DNA of 64,000 nt from Endomychus coccineus. Its lineage: Eukaryota > Arthropoda > Insecta > Coleoptera > Endomychidae. The notes beneath the pieces were generated by a model. The model was not told the origin of the DNA. It saw only the letters and a program-made list of their open reading frames with translations, and ran no database searches. The position numbers were made by a program, and so were the translations under genes. Location of the stretch: assembly GCA_958510875.1 (NCBI GenBank), contig OY294070.1:12887631-12951630 (forward strand), read 5' to 3'. Below, piece by piece: positions 41,690-54,229 of the stretch (position 1 is its first letter; each line of letters begins with the position of its first letter).

Positions 41690-42120
41690 GTGACAAGTGC
41701 ATACATAACTCTACTACCGGTAGTAGTTATCTATGGTGACAAGTGTCAGTTGACTTGTAAACACAATTTTATACGAAAGTCTTAACGTTCAGATCTCGAT
41801 AGCGCTTCCGGCTCCGGGATTTTCACGTGGCCTATCGAAATTAGAAGGTTCGAATTGTATAAAAACACAATTGCATGAACGCCAGACGACTTATGTAATT
41901 AGCTACGAACGTAATCATTTTGACATATCCTCGAGGAGCTCGCTGCGCGTAAGTTAGAGTTTATACATTTTACCTCTGTTTTGTTCGCTAGCTTTTACCC
42001 GCTTTCGGTATATTTAAGTAGCTAGAAAATTCCCTTTCGTACGTCGGACGTCAGATGCTAGTAGGTGACAGCTGAGAATACCTCAAACTGTTTTAATTAA
42101 ATTTTCCTATTTAATTGACA
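41690..42120 (+). mobile_element. possible LTR with start of the internal region
   Basis: The segment runs from TGTGACAAGTGC to ATTTAATTGACA and has a TATATTTAAG box near 42010. It is followed at about 42124 by TGGGGCCCGAGACT, which looks like a primer-binding site. GC content rises sharply relative to the neighbours. No gag or pol follows, so at most this is the 5' end of a truncated LTR retrotransposon. Confidence 0.35.
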
Positions 42121-43039
42121 TTTTGGGGCCCGAGACTATGCTATTTAGTTGGCCCCGTCCATAAACTAACGACATGGAGCGAATACCGCATGCGAAAAGT
42201 CCTCGTTAAGACGTTCTATGTACCGTAAATTAGCACTTTTCTAACTCGCGACCTACGCGCTTTTCACGTGAACGTCATTCGTTTTATCGAAAATTAAGCA
42301 ATTCAAAACAGTTTTCGACCCAGTTTGAGGCTATCACGACCTTTTAAAAGGTTCAAAGTTAACATTTCGACAATTTTAAGCTCGGCCGAGCTACATGGTA
42401 GGCGGAGTGGTGGGTGTCAGGATATTTCGTTACAGTATTTGTTTTTTGTTTTTTTAGATTTTCGTTACGGTATTTGTCTTTTGTTTCTTTTTCTTGATTC
42501 GGTCGCCGCGCTCAAAGCCCGGGATAAAAGCTATATGCAATAGCTTAAAAATGTAAGGGGTTACTCCTTAGCTTATCTTAATGATATTTTCTTCTTTGCT
42601 GATTCTCGGAAAGCCACATTGTTTCGAAAATACAGGTCGAATCATCAATTCATCAAATTGAGACCGCTTTGAGCAAAGCTCGTCTTTCCCTACAAGCCAA
42701 CTAAATTTAGATGAATTTATAATTCTATCTTCTGAAAAAAAATGAAATATTTAAATTGCGTCGATACTAAAACGTGAAACAATCTTTGGAGCATCATCAA
42801 TCTTATTTTCATAAAATAGAATTACTTTGAGCCAGGTTCGGAAATCGATCTCAACACCGAGTTAATCGTCTTTCTTCGGGAAAGTTCAGTTTAATTGGAA
42901 CATGATTGGTTCGATTGGAGGGCACAACTCTCAAACATAATTAACTCAAGCATTGTTCTTATCTTCAAAACCATACAGAACACCTTTGGATTGCAGAACA
43001 GAAATAAAGAATAGATTCGTGAAAGAAGTCGCAAAATCG

Positions 43040-44650
43040 AAAGGGACGAAATCATCACCCAGGACTCAATACAAAGGCCATTAAATGGTACACTAATGAC
43101 TCCAAAACAGCAGCAGGAAATGGAATAGCAGTATATGGGCCTGGAACCGAATGCTCTGAATGTTTAGACAAATGAGTATTTTCCGATCAGAAATTCACGC
43201 TATAGGAAAATGTGTCTAGTTTAAAATAAAAAGAGACTTCCTTAGACAAGAAATAGTCCTCATGTCGGATAGTCAAACATCCATCAAGGCGCATAGCTCC
43301 CACGTAATCCGCTCCAAAATGGTTTGGGAATGCTCAGAGAAACTAATGAACTAAGCAAAAACAATGAAGTTACCCTCCTTTGGTTACCGAGACTCACCGG
43401 AGTGGAGGGTAATGAAAAAGCCAAAAATTTTGCAAAAAAAGGGATCGAAACACCATTAACAAGCCTGAACCCTCCTGCAAAATAAGCGCCAGCACAATAC
43501 CGGAAGAACTCAAGAAAAGATTCACTAGATAGAACTACAAAGACTGAGACAGGGAAAGATATACTTCTGGAAAACTATAACCAGAACAGATCTAACGATC
43601 TAACTGCATTAACCCAACGAAAAAAAAAACGAATACCAACTGGAAACCTAACAGGGCACATCTTAAAAGGCTCGGATTAGTGGAAGAAGAACAATGCACG
43701 TTCTGTAAAGAAAAGGATGAACTTCTATACAAATTCTCTCAGAATGCACTATTTTGCAAAATCTAAGGGCACGACACCAAATAGAAGAAGGAAATTGACC
43801 TAACTTGAAGCCATCCGACATCCTGAACATCCTAAGAGCTACAAGGTTGAAGATACTGCTGTAGCTGTTGTCGAGAGAGAACTACCTGGCCGGAAGACTC
43901 CGGCAGTAGCTTCAGCAAGCAACGTCCTTTCCGAGGTTCTCGGGATGAGTAATCCCTACTACGCCAAGATGTATGTAGGTTTTCGCTTAAAGTAGCCTTT
44001 GCCAGACCGAGCGGGGCAAAAAAAGGTGCCTCTGAGAAATGTCAGGTAAACGGTGCACCACATAACGTTTACCCATGAAAACCAAGGCGCAGTGCCTTCC
44101 TACCCCAGACGACTGGTTGCAACGGACGCACAGCCATGGTAGACATATGCGGTAGGCTATTTGAACGATGCCGAACGGTTACTCATCCACGTTCCTGGTA
44201 AAACAGATAACACGAAGAGGCGAGAGTTGGCTATAGCCCAGAAGGTGCAATGATATAGTCTAGCAAGCAGTGCCGTAGTAGGTCCGCCTAAAGAAGTCTT
44301 TTCAACTGCACCACATGGCTTTACACCTAAAGTCCGGTGTTTGTGCTTCCTATCCCAGCTTTCTGGGTAATGGATTCGCGACCAGTGCAATGTTATGTGG
44401 TAGGCCGAAGATATGACGCCGACGGCTACTCGTCAAACGGAAACTGTTTTAACACTACACGTATAGGGAGGGGGGACAGGCCCAGATGTATCAAAATACT
44501 GTCTCCTCTCCAATTAAGGCCTTGGTCTCTGCCGGGCAATGGCATGCTGTTTGATTATAGGGTAGGGCAAGTACGAACGCTTAGAGTCCACTGGACGAGA
44601 CCCCCAAATTTTTTACCGTGTTGTAGCCGTTGAGACATCCTGTATGGCCC
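43040..44650 (+). mobile_element. LINE remains (RNase H region and GC-rich segment)
   Basis: From 43085 it reads DSKTAAGNGIAVYGPGTE-like text and VLMSDSQTSIKAHSS in shifting frames, then LLWLPRLTGVEGNEKA, which are the RNase H active-site and closing motifs of a LINE. From about 43900 to 44650 the DNA is GC-rich and partly structured, possibly the 5' leader of another LINE, with no frame that I can name. Confidence 0.55.
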
Positions 44651-47240
44651 ATTAGCAAAACGGGACACCATAGATCTATTAATTCTCAGTGTGCAAGTAT
44701 CGCCAATACAATACAATAGAGTACCAATATTTTCCATCATTTTAAGATTTTCAGTAATAAAATTGCTACTACCGTTTGTCGTTATAACCTCGCAAACGGA
44801 AAAAACAAAAGCAAAAGAGCGACAAAAAACCAGAGAGAAATAATTAATCTCTGACACAAGTACCTGTGTAGATGGAATCTGAAAAGAACAACAGAATTAA
44901 TGGCTCGTTTACTATTTGTTCTTGTTCCAGCATTGCGCCACAAGTTTAATATTCCGGCCAACTTATAACCTTAAGACACTTATATAAGTAACGCCACAAG
45001 AATGCGTATCGTGTACGATTGTTTTCAATAACCTCCTATGCAGAGAAAGTTTGATATCTTTACTGTTTATCAATTGAGCCGGTATCCAGTTCGTAATTCG
45101 TATATCTTGTTCATTACCATGTTTGTGCTGGTCGCGATCGAAAGAGGTCAAGCGCATTCTGCTACTAGTTGGACAATCGATCGACAATTCAAACGAAGGA
45201 GATTTACCAATAACATTACGTGATAGATTATGACAGGTAGCAGATAATAAACTGCTGGCTCCCAATTGATACGTGAAATCGGATTTCGGACCACAATAAA
45301 CTGCTAGATACAAAAGATGTACCTAGTTAATTATACTATGCAGATTTTTTGATAACGTCAACAGATTATGAAACAACAAGTATGAAATTGATGAGAATTC
45401 AAAACGTAAATTAGCAACTCCGGCCGGAACAAATTAAAAGTAGAATCTTATAGTTTGTTTTTGGGATTATATCCGAAAATATGTTTTCCATTTGAAAAAC
45501 TAAAAGAGATTTTACTAAAATTAGTTTTGAAACATAAAAAAATCCTTAGATTACACGTGGTATCAAGGTAGCTTGTCAAACAAAAAGAAATGGTTACATA
45601 TTGATATTCACATGATTTCATTTGTTCGTTTGTAAGGTAGATCTGGTATTGCATAGATAAAATGTAGTATTTGTTAAAATTAAATTAGTGACAGGTACAA
45701 GAGGAAGAATGGATGATCAATCGAAACCTTTTCTTTTTGATAGAGAGTGTTCCTTTTCTTGTTTGTTATGTTTTTCCCAATTTAATTGTTCTCAATTGTC
45801 AAGTCTGTAAATAAATTAATTTATTTCTATTATTATTATTATTATAAACAATTCTTTTGATCGGTTAGAATATTTCTCTTATGTTATGACGTATAGTCAT
45901 TGATTAGTTGACCAATGGTATAGTCCGGGAAGGGAAAAGGAAGGAAATTAAATAAATAACTACCGTAGGATATCTTATCAAATGTGAGTATTATATTTTA
46001 TTCTTATTCCTCGTATTTTGTTTCGCATATACTACTGTGAATATGAAACTATATTTCTTTTTACGTTTCTTTCTTTATCAGAAATTGTTTTGTTTATTTG
46101 CGTTTTCATGACTGTAAGAAAGAAAGCTAAAAGTTAATCATTTTGCAAAATAGTTCAAGGTAATCTAGGTAAATTAAAAAAAAACTCTTTGGAAATAAAA
46201 AACTGATCCTATTCTTTAAGAAGTCCACAAGCCAGTTAAATGAAAGAACAAGTTATTTCTGATGTCCTATAATGTTTTTTTTTAAATAACTGAAGATGCC
46301 AACTTAGTTGCCATGAGTCGTATTTAGGTTACTAAATAATAAATATTATTAAAGTTGGGATACGATTTCAAGATGCGCCATTAAACCATATGACCGGCAA
46401 TTATTATTGACCTAGTTCCATTAAACTATCTGAACATGTGACTTCATGTTGCTTGGACGCTTTGTCATCAGAATTAGTGTTTATCACATTTCCAAACAAA
46501 CGTTGCATTTTTGTAGCAATCTAGATATCCATTGACAACAAAGAATATTGAGAAGAAGAAAATATACAAAGCATTCGTTGGGGCATTGATATACAATTAG
46601 CTCAATATATGCGATATAAGATTGCAGACCAAAAAGAAATCACTGAAATGAGAATTGTTAGCAGTACGGCACTGTTAGGGACGGTCCGGGGAGATCCCAC
46701 TATGAGCATTTAGCATAAGAGAATATCAGATATGTTTATAGTCATTCTTAAGATTGTTATTCTTTTAAAATATAAGTAACTTTTATTTGATAAGTGTTTC
46801 TTTAAAAACTCTAACAGAATTGAAGAGCTAATGCTGAAGACAATAGCCCTTTAAGATGAAAACAAATAGTTGTTTTTTCGCATGTTAGCGTATGAGATAT
46901 AAAATTATCGATTTCAATTCGCTTATATAAATTATCTAATGACGTAGAAAAAATTTGCTTCATTATGTAACTCATTTATTTATTTGTCTAACGAAATATT
47001 CAGGCACAAGTAGCTCATATAAACAATAATATGATGTTTTGAATTAGAAAACTGATTAACAAGCAAGAAAAGTAATATTGCATGTGACACTTAGTAAATG
47101 AACACTCGAGTTTTATTCATCTTATTATGTAAATAAGTCTGGTTGATTATAATTTTTTATTTCCTACCAATTTGATTATCGAGTCAGCTATTTTTCAATC
47201 AATTAAGTAAGAACACTTTACACCTGTCGTTCTCAAGGAA
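44651..47240. other. AT-rich intergenic DNA
   Basis: No gene is supported. An (ATT)n run lies at about 45828-45845. Open frames at 44963-45313 and 45038-45223 overlap on opposite strands and have no recognisable motif. Confidence 0.45.
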
Positions 47241-47249
47241 TGTGCCCCT

Positions 47250-47820
47250 GAATCAACACTAGTTTTCTGCAGGTTGTTTATCCTTTCATACACACTTGGT
47301 GTGTTTCCTTCCAGCTGGAAAACAGCTAGAGTGCAACCGATTCCAAAAAAAGGACGGAAGACTCTTTCTAATTATAGACCCATTGCATTATTATCTGTAA
47401 TCTCTAAAGTAATGGATAAAGCAATCAACATTGCGCTCAACAAATACTGAGAGAGCTACTAAATCGTGAATGACCGGCAATAGGCTTTCGTCAGTAGAGA
47501 TCAACAGAAGACCTGCTTGCCTACGTAACACACGTATGACGGAAATCTATTTAAAAACATGGAAAATCTCTAGCTTGTATCATTGGATCTCCAAAGCATT
47601 TGACAGAGTCTGGCACCAAAGCCTTCTTGCCTCTTACTATCGAGTTTTGCTCTCAGATAGATCACACCATGTGATGGTTGACGGAGTATGCTCCGATACA
47701 ATGGCTGGTGTTCCACATGGAACTGTCTTGGCACCAACTTTGTTTCTGCTCTGTACAACAATTCCTTTGAAGTCTTCCATGACAATGCTCCGGATCACCA
47801 CCAACACCACCCTCTCATGA
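47250..47820 (+). mobile_element. LINE fragment, family C copy 2
   Basis: It contains a broken NYRPIALLSVISKVMDKA-like stretch, WISKAFDRVWHQSLLASYYR, then GVPHGTVLAPTLFLLC, the RT motifs of a LINE. It matches 37895-38060. Confidence 0.7.
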
Positions 47821-47977
47821 GACGATCGTGTGAGGATAGATGCTTTAATAAGTTAATTTCTGCTTTTATCTTTCAATTAATTTGGATAAAAGTTAAGATT
47901 GAAGACCATTGCTATAACCTTGATTGTATTCAATTTTTCATTCAGGTTTTCAGGAGACAGAGGAAGTGAAAAGGCTT

Positions 47978-48168
47978 TATGTAACACTATCGATAAGAAG
48001 TAATTACCCTTATCCGCTGAAAATACTATTAAAGACCTTTCGACTACCAAGTTACCATCATCAGTCCTCAGTACTTTAATATTATTTTTAGTGGATAGGG
48101 GAAATTATTTCTTATCAATAGTGTTATAATATATTCGCAGTGTGCACTCTTTTATAGTTTATTAGCTC
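47978..48168. mobile_element. compact hairpin element
   Basis: The left arm (ACACTATCGATAAGAAGTAA onward) and right arm (to TATTTCTTATCAATAGTGTT) are inverted copies meeting at CATCATCAG/TCCTCAG near 48060. The same arm forms the ends of the element at 7333-8727 and occurs alone at 62945-63060. The right side extends to TTTATAGTTTATTAG. Confidence 0.75.
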
Positions 48169-48169
48169 T

Positions 48170-49419
48170 ATGTATCATTGAGTTGTATGCTGTCAATTTG
48201 TGACTAATTTGGAACTAAAAGATGAATTGGTAATAGTTGTATCTGTGAATGTAGATTTTCTATAAATTTTGAAAGTAATGATATTATTATAGTGTGTGAG
48301 GGTAAGTTCTACCAAATTTATTTTGTTATATTTCTCAGTTTCTAGAGTTAACTTAATGCTAGTAATTTTATTTTATTATATTAATATGACAAATTATCAC
48401 AAAGTAACGGCTTCCACCATTGACTTATTTCAAGTATTTCAACATAATTATTTGAAGTATAGACCGAATCAAGCTTTTTTATTCATATATTTTCATTTAG
48501 TTTTTCAGAGATGCTATAATCTATTTTCAAATAAAATAATTATTTAATTATTCTGAGTAATTAATTCTTTTAAATGTTGTAAGAAAATATATGCGGGGGG
48601 TCAGCTAGTTGAGCCCCCGCAGGACAATTAATCTATTTTTTCGGGGTCATAGATGACTAGAGCAGATGAGAACTAGATTGTGATTTTTTTGAACCATTGC
48701 AATAATATCATTTCATGGTAAATATATATAAGTTAACAGGTTATTCTAAACCTTCAATTCTTTATCGTAAGTTGTTGGCGGTTTCATTAGATTCAGTATG
48801 TTTATTTTATGTAAATTGCTATTGCACAATGAATTTAATTATAATTTATGTGATTCCCTTGGCATGGGGTTCTATGACACATTTCATCAGGCTCTTGTGT
48901 TCGCTACGCACAATATTTCGTAAATTTAATATTCTTGATCTTGACAATCACTTGATCGGATTATGATAAATAGTTAAGTAAAATCGTTTCTCAATACAAT
49001 TCTCTTTAATTTAAAGGATTTTGAGTCAGTCCTTATATTCATCAACTTTGTCACAGTGCTATAAATATACATTTTCTGAAACCTTCGAATTCTTATTAGG
49101 AGACATTTAACAATAACTGACAGAATTCTAGGTCTCCCCACCCTTCGAAAAATCGACTAAGGTGATATTTTTAAGGTGTGTTGCTATATGTTTACGTAAT
49201 ACTTTTCATCTCACAGAACAAAAAATCAACAAATCAGTATGAGATTTGAACGAAGCAATGGATTAAGAGCGGCATAAGTTTGTGAAAACAGTTCTTCAAA
49301 ATTCGAATCCATAATAATTTTCTTTGATTGGGTTTTTTTCATTCTACGTCACGCTATCCGGAAATCTTTATGATACCTTTTGAAAGGCCATACTTTGTTT
49401 TTTTCTATACTCTGACTAC
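48170..49419. other. AT-rich intergenic DNA
   Basis: A stretch at about 48350-48420 resembles 23670-23720 (shared ATCACAAAGTAA / ACACAAAGTAA context), probably an old repeat. Nothing codes here that I can support. Confidence 0.4.
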
Positions 49420-49832
49420 ATGAGAGGATCACTATCTCAGTGACTCTAGGCGCTTACTGCATGGTTTTTGAGGCGGAGGTCTACGCAACACTGACTTGTG
49501 CCATGGGAAATCTGCGAAGAAACTGTGTAAATAGGCGCATATATATTTGCACATACAAAGGCTTGTCAAAGAATGCAGGGATACACTGGCTGAACTAGCT
49601 AGGAGAAATAAAGTTCAACTCATCTGGGTCCCCGGACACAGCGGAGTTGGAGGGAACGGAATGGTCGACTCTCTAGCGCCCCTATCGGGCCGGAGCCAAT
49701 AATCGCTTTATCAAACTGCGTAGAGGGTCTCGCCCTTCTGGGCCAAGTGAATAAAGAGAGGTCTAAACTGTGGCGAAAATCACCACGCATGAGGCAGGCC
49801 AAACTCTTCATTGAATTGGATCACAACCTGTA

Positions 49833-49944
49833 GAAAATCCATTTATTTATTTTAATTGGTCAACTTTTTACAGTAATTTATTTCATAATTTTTATTATTA
49901 ATCCTTTTATTTTTAAATTTTGAGACTTATTAATATTTAATTAA
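49833..49944 (+). pseudogene. CYTB C-terminus in the mitochondrial insertion
   Basis: It reads ENPFI, then (after a small indel) LIGQLFTVIYFIIFIINPFI and FKFWDLL, the usual C-terminal end of insect cytochrome b, closing with TAA at 49942-49944. Confidence 0.8.
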
Positions 49945-50006
49945 TCAATGAACTTGAATAAGTAAATATTTTGAAAATATAATAAAGAATAAAATTTCTA
50001 TTGATT
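49943..50006 (+). tRNA. mitochondrial tRNA-Ser(UCN), nuclear copy
   Basis: The 7-bp acceptor stem AATCAAT/ATTGATT pairs perfectly, and TGA in the loop at 49972-49974 is the Ser(UCN) anticodon. The position between CYTB and ND1 confirms the identity. It is not expected to function in the nucleus. Confidence 0.75.
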
Positions 50007-50062
50007 TATACAAAAATTAATTAACTATATTAAATAAGAAAATAATAAATTTTTAATCCAAA

Positions 50063-50812
50063 TTAAAAATATAAATAATATAAAGAAATAGGTAAATATA
50101 TTTTTCAAGCTAAATATATTAATTTATCATAACGAAAACGAGGTAAAGTTCCACGAACTCAGACTCAAAAAAAAGATATAAATCTTAATTTAAAAAAAAG
50201 TTCAAGAAAATAAATTACCTCCTAAAAATATTAAAGAACACGTTATTCTTATAAATAAAATACTAGAATATTCTGCTAAAAAAACCATAGCAAATCCTCC
50301 TCATCTATATTCTACATTAAAACCAGATACTAACTCAGATTCACCTTCAGCAAAATAAAAGAAGTACGATTATTTTCTGCTAAAATAGTAACTACTCATA
50401 TTAAACAAAGAGGAAAAAATAAAAATAAAAATCAAATATATTTTTGAAATACTATGAATTCTAATAAATTTAATCTTTCAATTATAATTAGAAAAGATAA
50501 AAAAATTAAAAATATTCTTACTTCATAAGAAATTGTTTGAGCAATAGCCGTAAGCTACCTAATAAAAAATAATTAGAATTAGAAGATCATCTAGCTAATA
50601 TAATTCTATAAACTCTTATTTTAGAGACTACAAAAAAGAATAAAACAGATAAATTAAAATTAAAAACCCCTGAAAAAAAGGGTATACAAACTCATAAAAA
50701 TAAAAATAAATTTATAATAGGACATAAATAATAAATAAAATAATTTGATATAATAGGATAAGTTGGCTCCTTAGAAAAAAGTTTAATAGCATCTCTAAAA
50801 GGCTGACCCAAT
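50063..50812 (-). pseudogene. ND1 in the mitochondrial insertion
   Basis: With the mitochondrial code the minus strand reads [32 protein letters not shown] (one base missing just before), ILAENNRTSFIFAEGESELV (one base missing) and RGTLPRFRYDKLMYLAWK, covering nearly all of NADH dehydrogenase subunit 1 except the extreme N-terminus. Confidence 0.92.
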
Positions 50813-51094
50813 ATGTGGGAAATGCAGAAAGGTGGAATAAACTGCCTCTCACATCCTGTTGGAATGCCCAGCACTACCATCCCTCAGGCACCGACACTTC
50901 GGAGTATCAAAACTGCTCCCATAAGAACTTATGGAAGCCAGCACTGGCAATATTCTGGATTTCTGGCGGGCCATAAACCTGCTAGAATAGAATAGGCTTC
51001 TGACCACGGGGCGCATAATGGGCTCAACTAAGTGCATCAGGAGGCTAAGTCCCCTCCCCTCAAATGATGATGATGATGAGAGGGAAACCTATAA

Positions 51095-51710
51095 TGTCCG
51101 AAGAACATCATGTGAGCCAGCGGTGGAATGTTGGGAGAGGAGGCATTCGAATTTTTCTTGAAGGTTTGGAGGTTATAGCCATAGGAAAAGACCTCACAAG
51201 ATAACCAGTTCCACATTTTCGGTGCTCTATAGAAAAATGAAGCCTTGTAGAAAGAAGTTCGGTGCAGGTGTCGAGCTTGACAATGAAAGGGTGACTAGTT
51301 TGAGCTCGTCTAGTCCACCTATCTGGATTCCCTCGTGGTGGAGCAACAGACGAAATTTTTGATGAACACCGACCATAGAAATATCTATAGAAAAGGGAGA
51401 GATTGTCCACTTTTCTACGATGTTCTGAAGAGGTCAATGGATTCGTAAGTTGCATTATCAATCGGACGAATAACCTCCCTTCTGGATAAAATCCAAGAGC
51501 ATGAGCGTATGTTTGGGAGCCGAACGCCAAACATGTGAACAGTTTACTCCAAGACAGGTCAAATCTGTGCTTTGTATTACGAGGAGCTGCTGGGATGTAA
51601 AGTGCTGTTAGTAGTGATCCCGAGCATGGATATGTACCTGACATCGTCATATTAGGAATCGTGAGATTCGTCTTCCTGGAGAAGACGCAAGCTTGAGTAT
51701 TGGTTGCATT
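51095..51710 (-). mobile_element. LINE C-terminal fragment, family D copy 1
   Basis: The minus strand reads HRRKVDNLSLFYRYFYGRCS, SSVAPPRGNPDRWTRRAQTS and HPFIVKLDTC, the conserved C-terminal text of a widespread insect LINE. A second copy, about 80% similar by eye, is at 54230-54690. Confidence 0.7.
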
Positions 51711-52289
51711 AAACTTTACTAGATTATCGGATCCCCATTTCTGTTAGTTTTAAAAATGTATCAAAGTATTTTAGCCTGCAAACATTTCAGATGCAATTGA
51801 TCCTTCACATGAATACACCTTCTGATAGCAATAATCGGCACATAAATCAATCAAATTATAACATTGCAAAAAAAGGAGATGATACTGTAACCGCTAAGAA
51901 AGCACTGCTACGAGTCGACTTAACCTCATTCCAAGCAAGTAAACAAATATATCAATTAGGATAATTTAATGTACTTCCTGTCTGATATCACACATCTTGA
52001 TAAGAATGATTAAAATTACATTTAACATTAAATTAAATCTGGATAGTTTTTTGGTTCTGTTTAGGATTCCATGAAGGTAATAAGAGCTCCTGCAACGAGG
52101 TAGGAATTACAAATTAAATGTAAGCCGGATTTCGAGGGCCAACAAATCGATAACAAAAGATTATGTCCAATTAAATACAATTTATGTTAATGGAAATTAA
52201 GTATTTTTTAATTTGTAACCTTTTTATAGTTCACGTACATGGTTTAACTTGTTGATAGAGATGGTTTGCTTATAATTGATTTTTTATTT

Positions 52290-52660
52290 ACGGAAGAGTG
52301 AATTATTCCATAATGAGTGGGTTTTGATTGAAGTCTTCCTTGCCAGGGAGCCTGCCACGTGTTTATAAAGCTTCGCCTGGCAATGGTGACAAGGTCTTTG
52401 GTTGTAATTTTATTTAGGGTTATGTTCGCTCCGTTCTGAGCTCCTTGTTTGACCTATTTATCGACGACTTCATTGCCGTCAATTCCATTATGTCCAACTA
52501 TCCACAGATACCGAACATTATTCCCTTTCAAGCGGTAAGAATAATGTAGATTGAAAATTTCCAAAATCACTTGCAGGGTTTTCAATTGCTTCGAGAACAC
52601 CCTCAGAATCACAAGCAATGATCAACTAACTCGGATATACTACAATAAGCTAAAGTCATT
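52290..52660 (-). mobile_element. LINE RNase H fragment
   Basis: In broken minus-strand frames it reads LIIACDSEGVLEAIENPA, LWIVGHNGIDGNEVVDK and LARRSFINTWQAPWQGRLQ, the RNase H domain and tail of a LINE. Confidence 0.65.
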
Positions 52661-53829
52661 TTTGAGTATCGCCAACATGTCTCTCTCGCACCATACTGTC
52701 ATCTAGCTTCCCAGCAATCGTGTGGAGAAATAAAGATTGAATAGAGAGATCTCCGATATTGGCACTCGTAATTCGCCGCCGCTAATCGTGTACCTACTGT
52801 CAAGAAAAGTGACATTTATTTGAAAGTGTAGTTCCCGAGTTCCGATCAACTTAACCTGTCAAATCTTTGAGTGATCTTGGTGATACAGTTCTTTGTTCTT
52901 TCTACTTTCTAAAATATCAGTAGACAGAATAGTATAAAAGTATATAATCATGTTAAACATCTTTCGGAAGTTTTTGTTCATGAAATTTTCCATATAGGGC
53001 CCAACAATGGATTTTGTATGAATATACTTATACAGATATGATACAAATTATATGTTGATGTAGTGGTGAAAAAGTGAAACTATTATTGTATTGCAATATA
53101 AATTAAACAATTGTGATCTAATAATGTCCTCGATAGAAACAAATGTTTTTCACTGGTTAAGAATATATAAAAATATACTTAATTGCCCAGATGTAGATGA
53201 ACAAAGTAATAAGCAGCTCATAATCTGCGCTTCAATATAGTTACTTGCACGCACACATAAATCGGTGCATACAAATTGCTATTATATAAATGTGGTCAGT
53301 AAGTGAATCAGTTTAATTGCCAAAATACCAGTCTTTTTCTGTAAAACATGGAAGAAACCCACATTTATCATTAACATTCTTCTATGTCTACAGCTACACC
53401 GTTAATATTGGTTATAAAGTTTTTTTTTTGATGTTTTAACAGTTTAAAAAAAAACGTACCTTACTGCCGTATAAATAGTACGTCCGTGGCGTGGGGTACC
53501 CTGGAAATCTGTTTAAAATACCCTATACAATACCTGATTTCTACATGTCATGTTGGAGAAAATTCCGTAGTTACGAATAGACTACTGACTAACTCTAGTA
53601 TATCCGAGTTCGTTGGCAATGATACTATTGTCAGTGCAGTTATCGTTGACCCAAATTAGGGATTGTCTTATGACAGACGCTTCAGCCGTAAAAATCGAAG
53701 CGGCATTACGTAAATTGATTATTATTTCAATCTCGTACTTGGAAGCGGTGCCATGTTCACTCTCATAGAGATGAAGAATAGAGTTCTTGCAGGTGCTATA
53801 TTTTTGACTCCGTCTAAGAAATTTGAAGG
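52661..53829. other. no supported feature
   Basis: Mostly AT-rich. The segment near 53560-53830 may be more of the same minus-strand LINE RNase H region, since FEGS-type text repeats on both strands around the inverted pair at 53820-53935. Confidence 0.35.
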
Positions 53830-54210
53830 CAGTCTATCTCTTTCTACTCGGTCCCGATATGCCCCGCCCTCTTACGTTCCGTAAACATACAGCGTTGCGA
53901 GAATTAGAAAGAGAAAGGCTGCCTTCAAATTTCTTGGAGAGGGTCTTATTGTAAAGCATTGCGCTGTTGGGACTCAATAACTCTATATCTTCATCTCTAT
54001 GTTCACTCTTCGATCCGTCCGTGAATATTATTGTTTCTGTAGTGTTTGCCGTTAGAGATTTAAATATGTTCGTGTTGAAAGTAGAAGTACCTGCGATATA
54101 TTTTGGGTATTGAACAATTTTTTTCTCCATAAGACTTGCAAAAACCGTAAGGAAATGAGTGAGCATTCTAGAATCATTGAGAAGCTTTACTGATTGTGAC
54201 TTTTTTTTAT
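53830..54210 (-). mobile_element. LINE RNase H fragment
   Basis: The minus strand reads TTETIIFTDGSKSEHRDED, the opening strand of a LINE RNase H with its first catalytic aspartate, then SPNSAMLYNKTLSKKFEGSL. It continues toward the next LINE piece on the right. Confidence 0.6.
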
Positions 54211-54229
54211 ACTTTGACCACAAGAGAAG

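Larger units (their letters stand above)
49832..50813. pseudogene. nuclear mitochondrial insertion (CYTB end, trnS2, ND1)
   Basis: The composition falls to almost only A and T. The gene order CYTB (plus), tRNA-Ser(UCN) (plus), ND1 (minus) is the ancestral insect mitochondrial order. Under the invertebrate mitochondrial code (TGA=Trp, ATA=Met, AGA=Ser) the frames read as real proteins; under the nuclear code they are full of stops. Indels in both genes mark it as a dead nuclear copy. Confidence 0.93.
49420..51080 (+). mobile_element. LINE 3' part, family B copy 2, split by mitochondrial DNA
   Basis: The left part (49420-49831) reads ECRDTLAELARRNKVQLIWV followed by PGHSGVEGN, an RNase H end, up to KLFIELDHNL. 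The right part (50814-51080) resumes with a CGK zinc knuckle and [24 protein letters not shown] text, then the same 3' tail as 36900-37080, ending in GATGATGATGATGAG. The 982 nt in between are mitochondrial. Confidence 0.8.

Noticed and set aside
49832..50813. An AT-rich origin or a satellite block
   Set aside because: The composition is explained by mitochondrial genes whose motifs and order are recognisable.
50692..50880. A nuclear gene of 62 codons
   Set aside because: It is part of the ND1 copy in the mitochondrial insertion read with the nuclear code, joined to LINE sequence.
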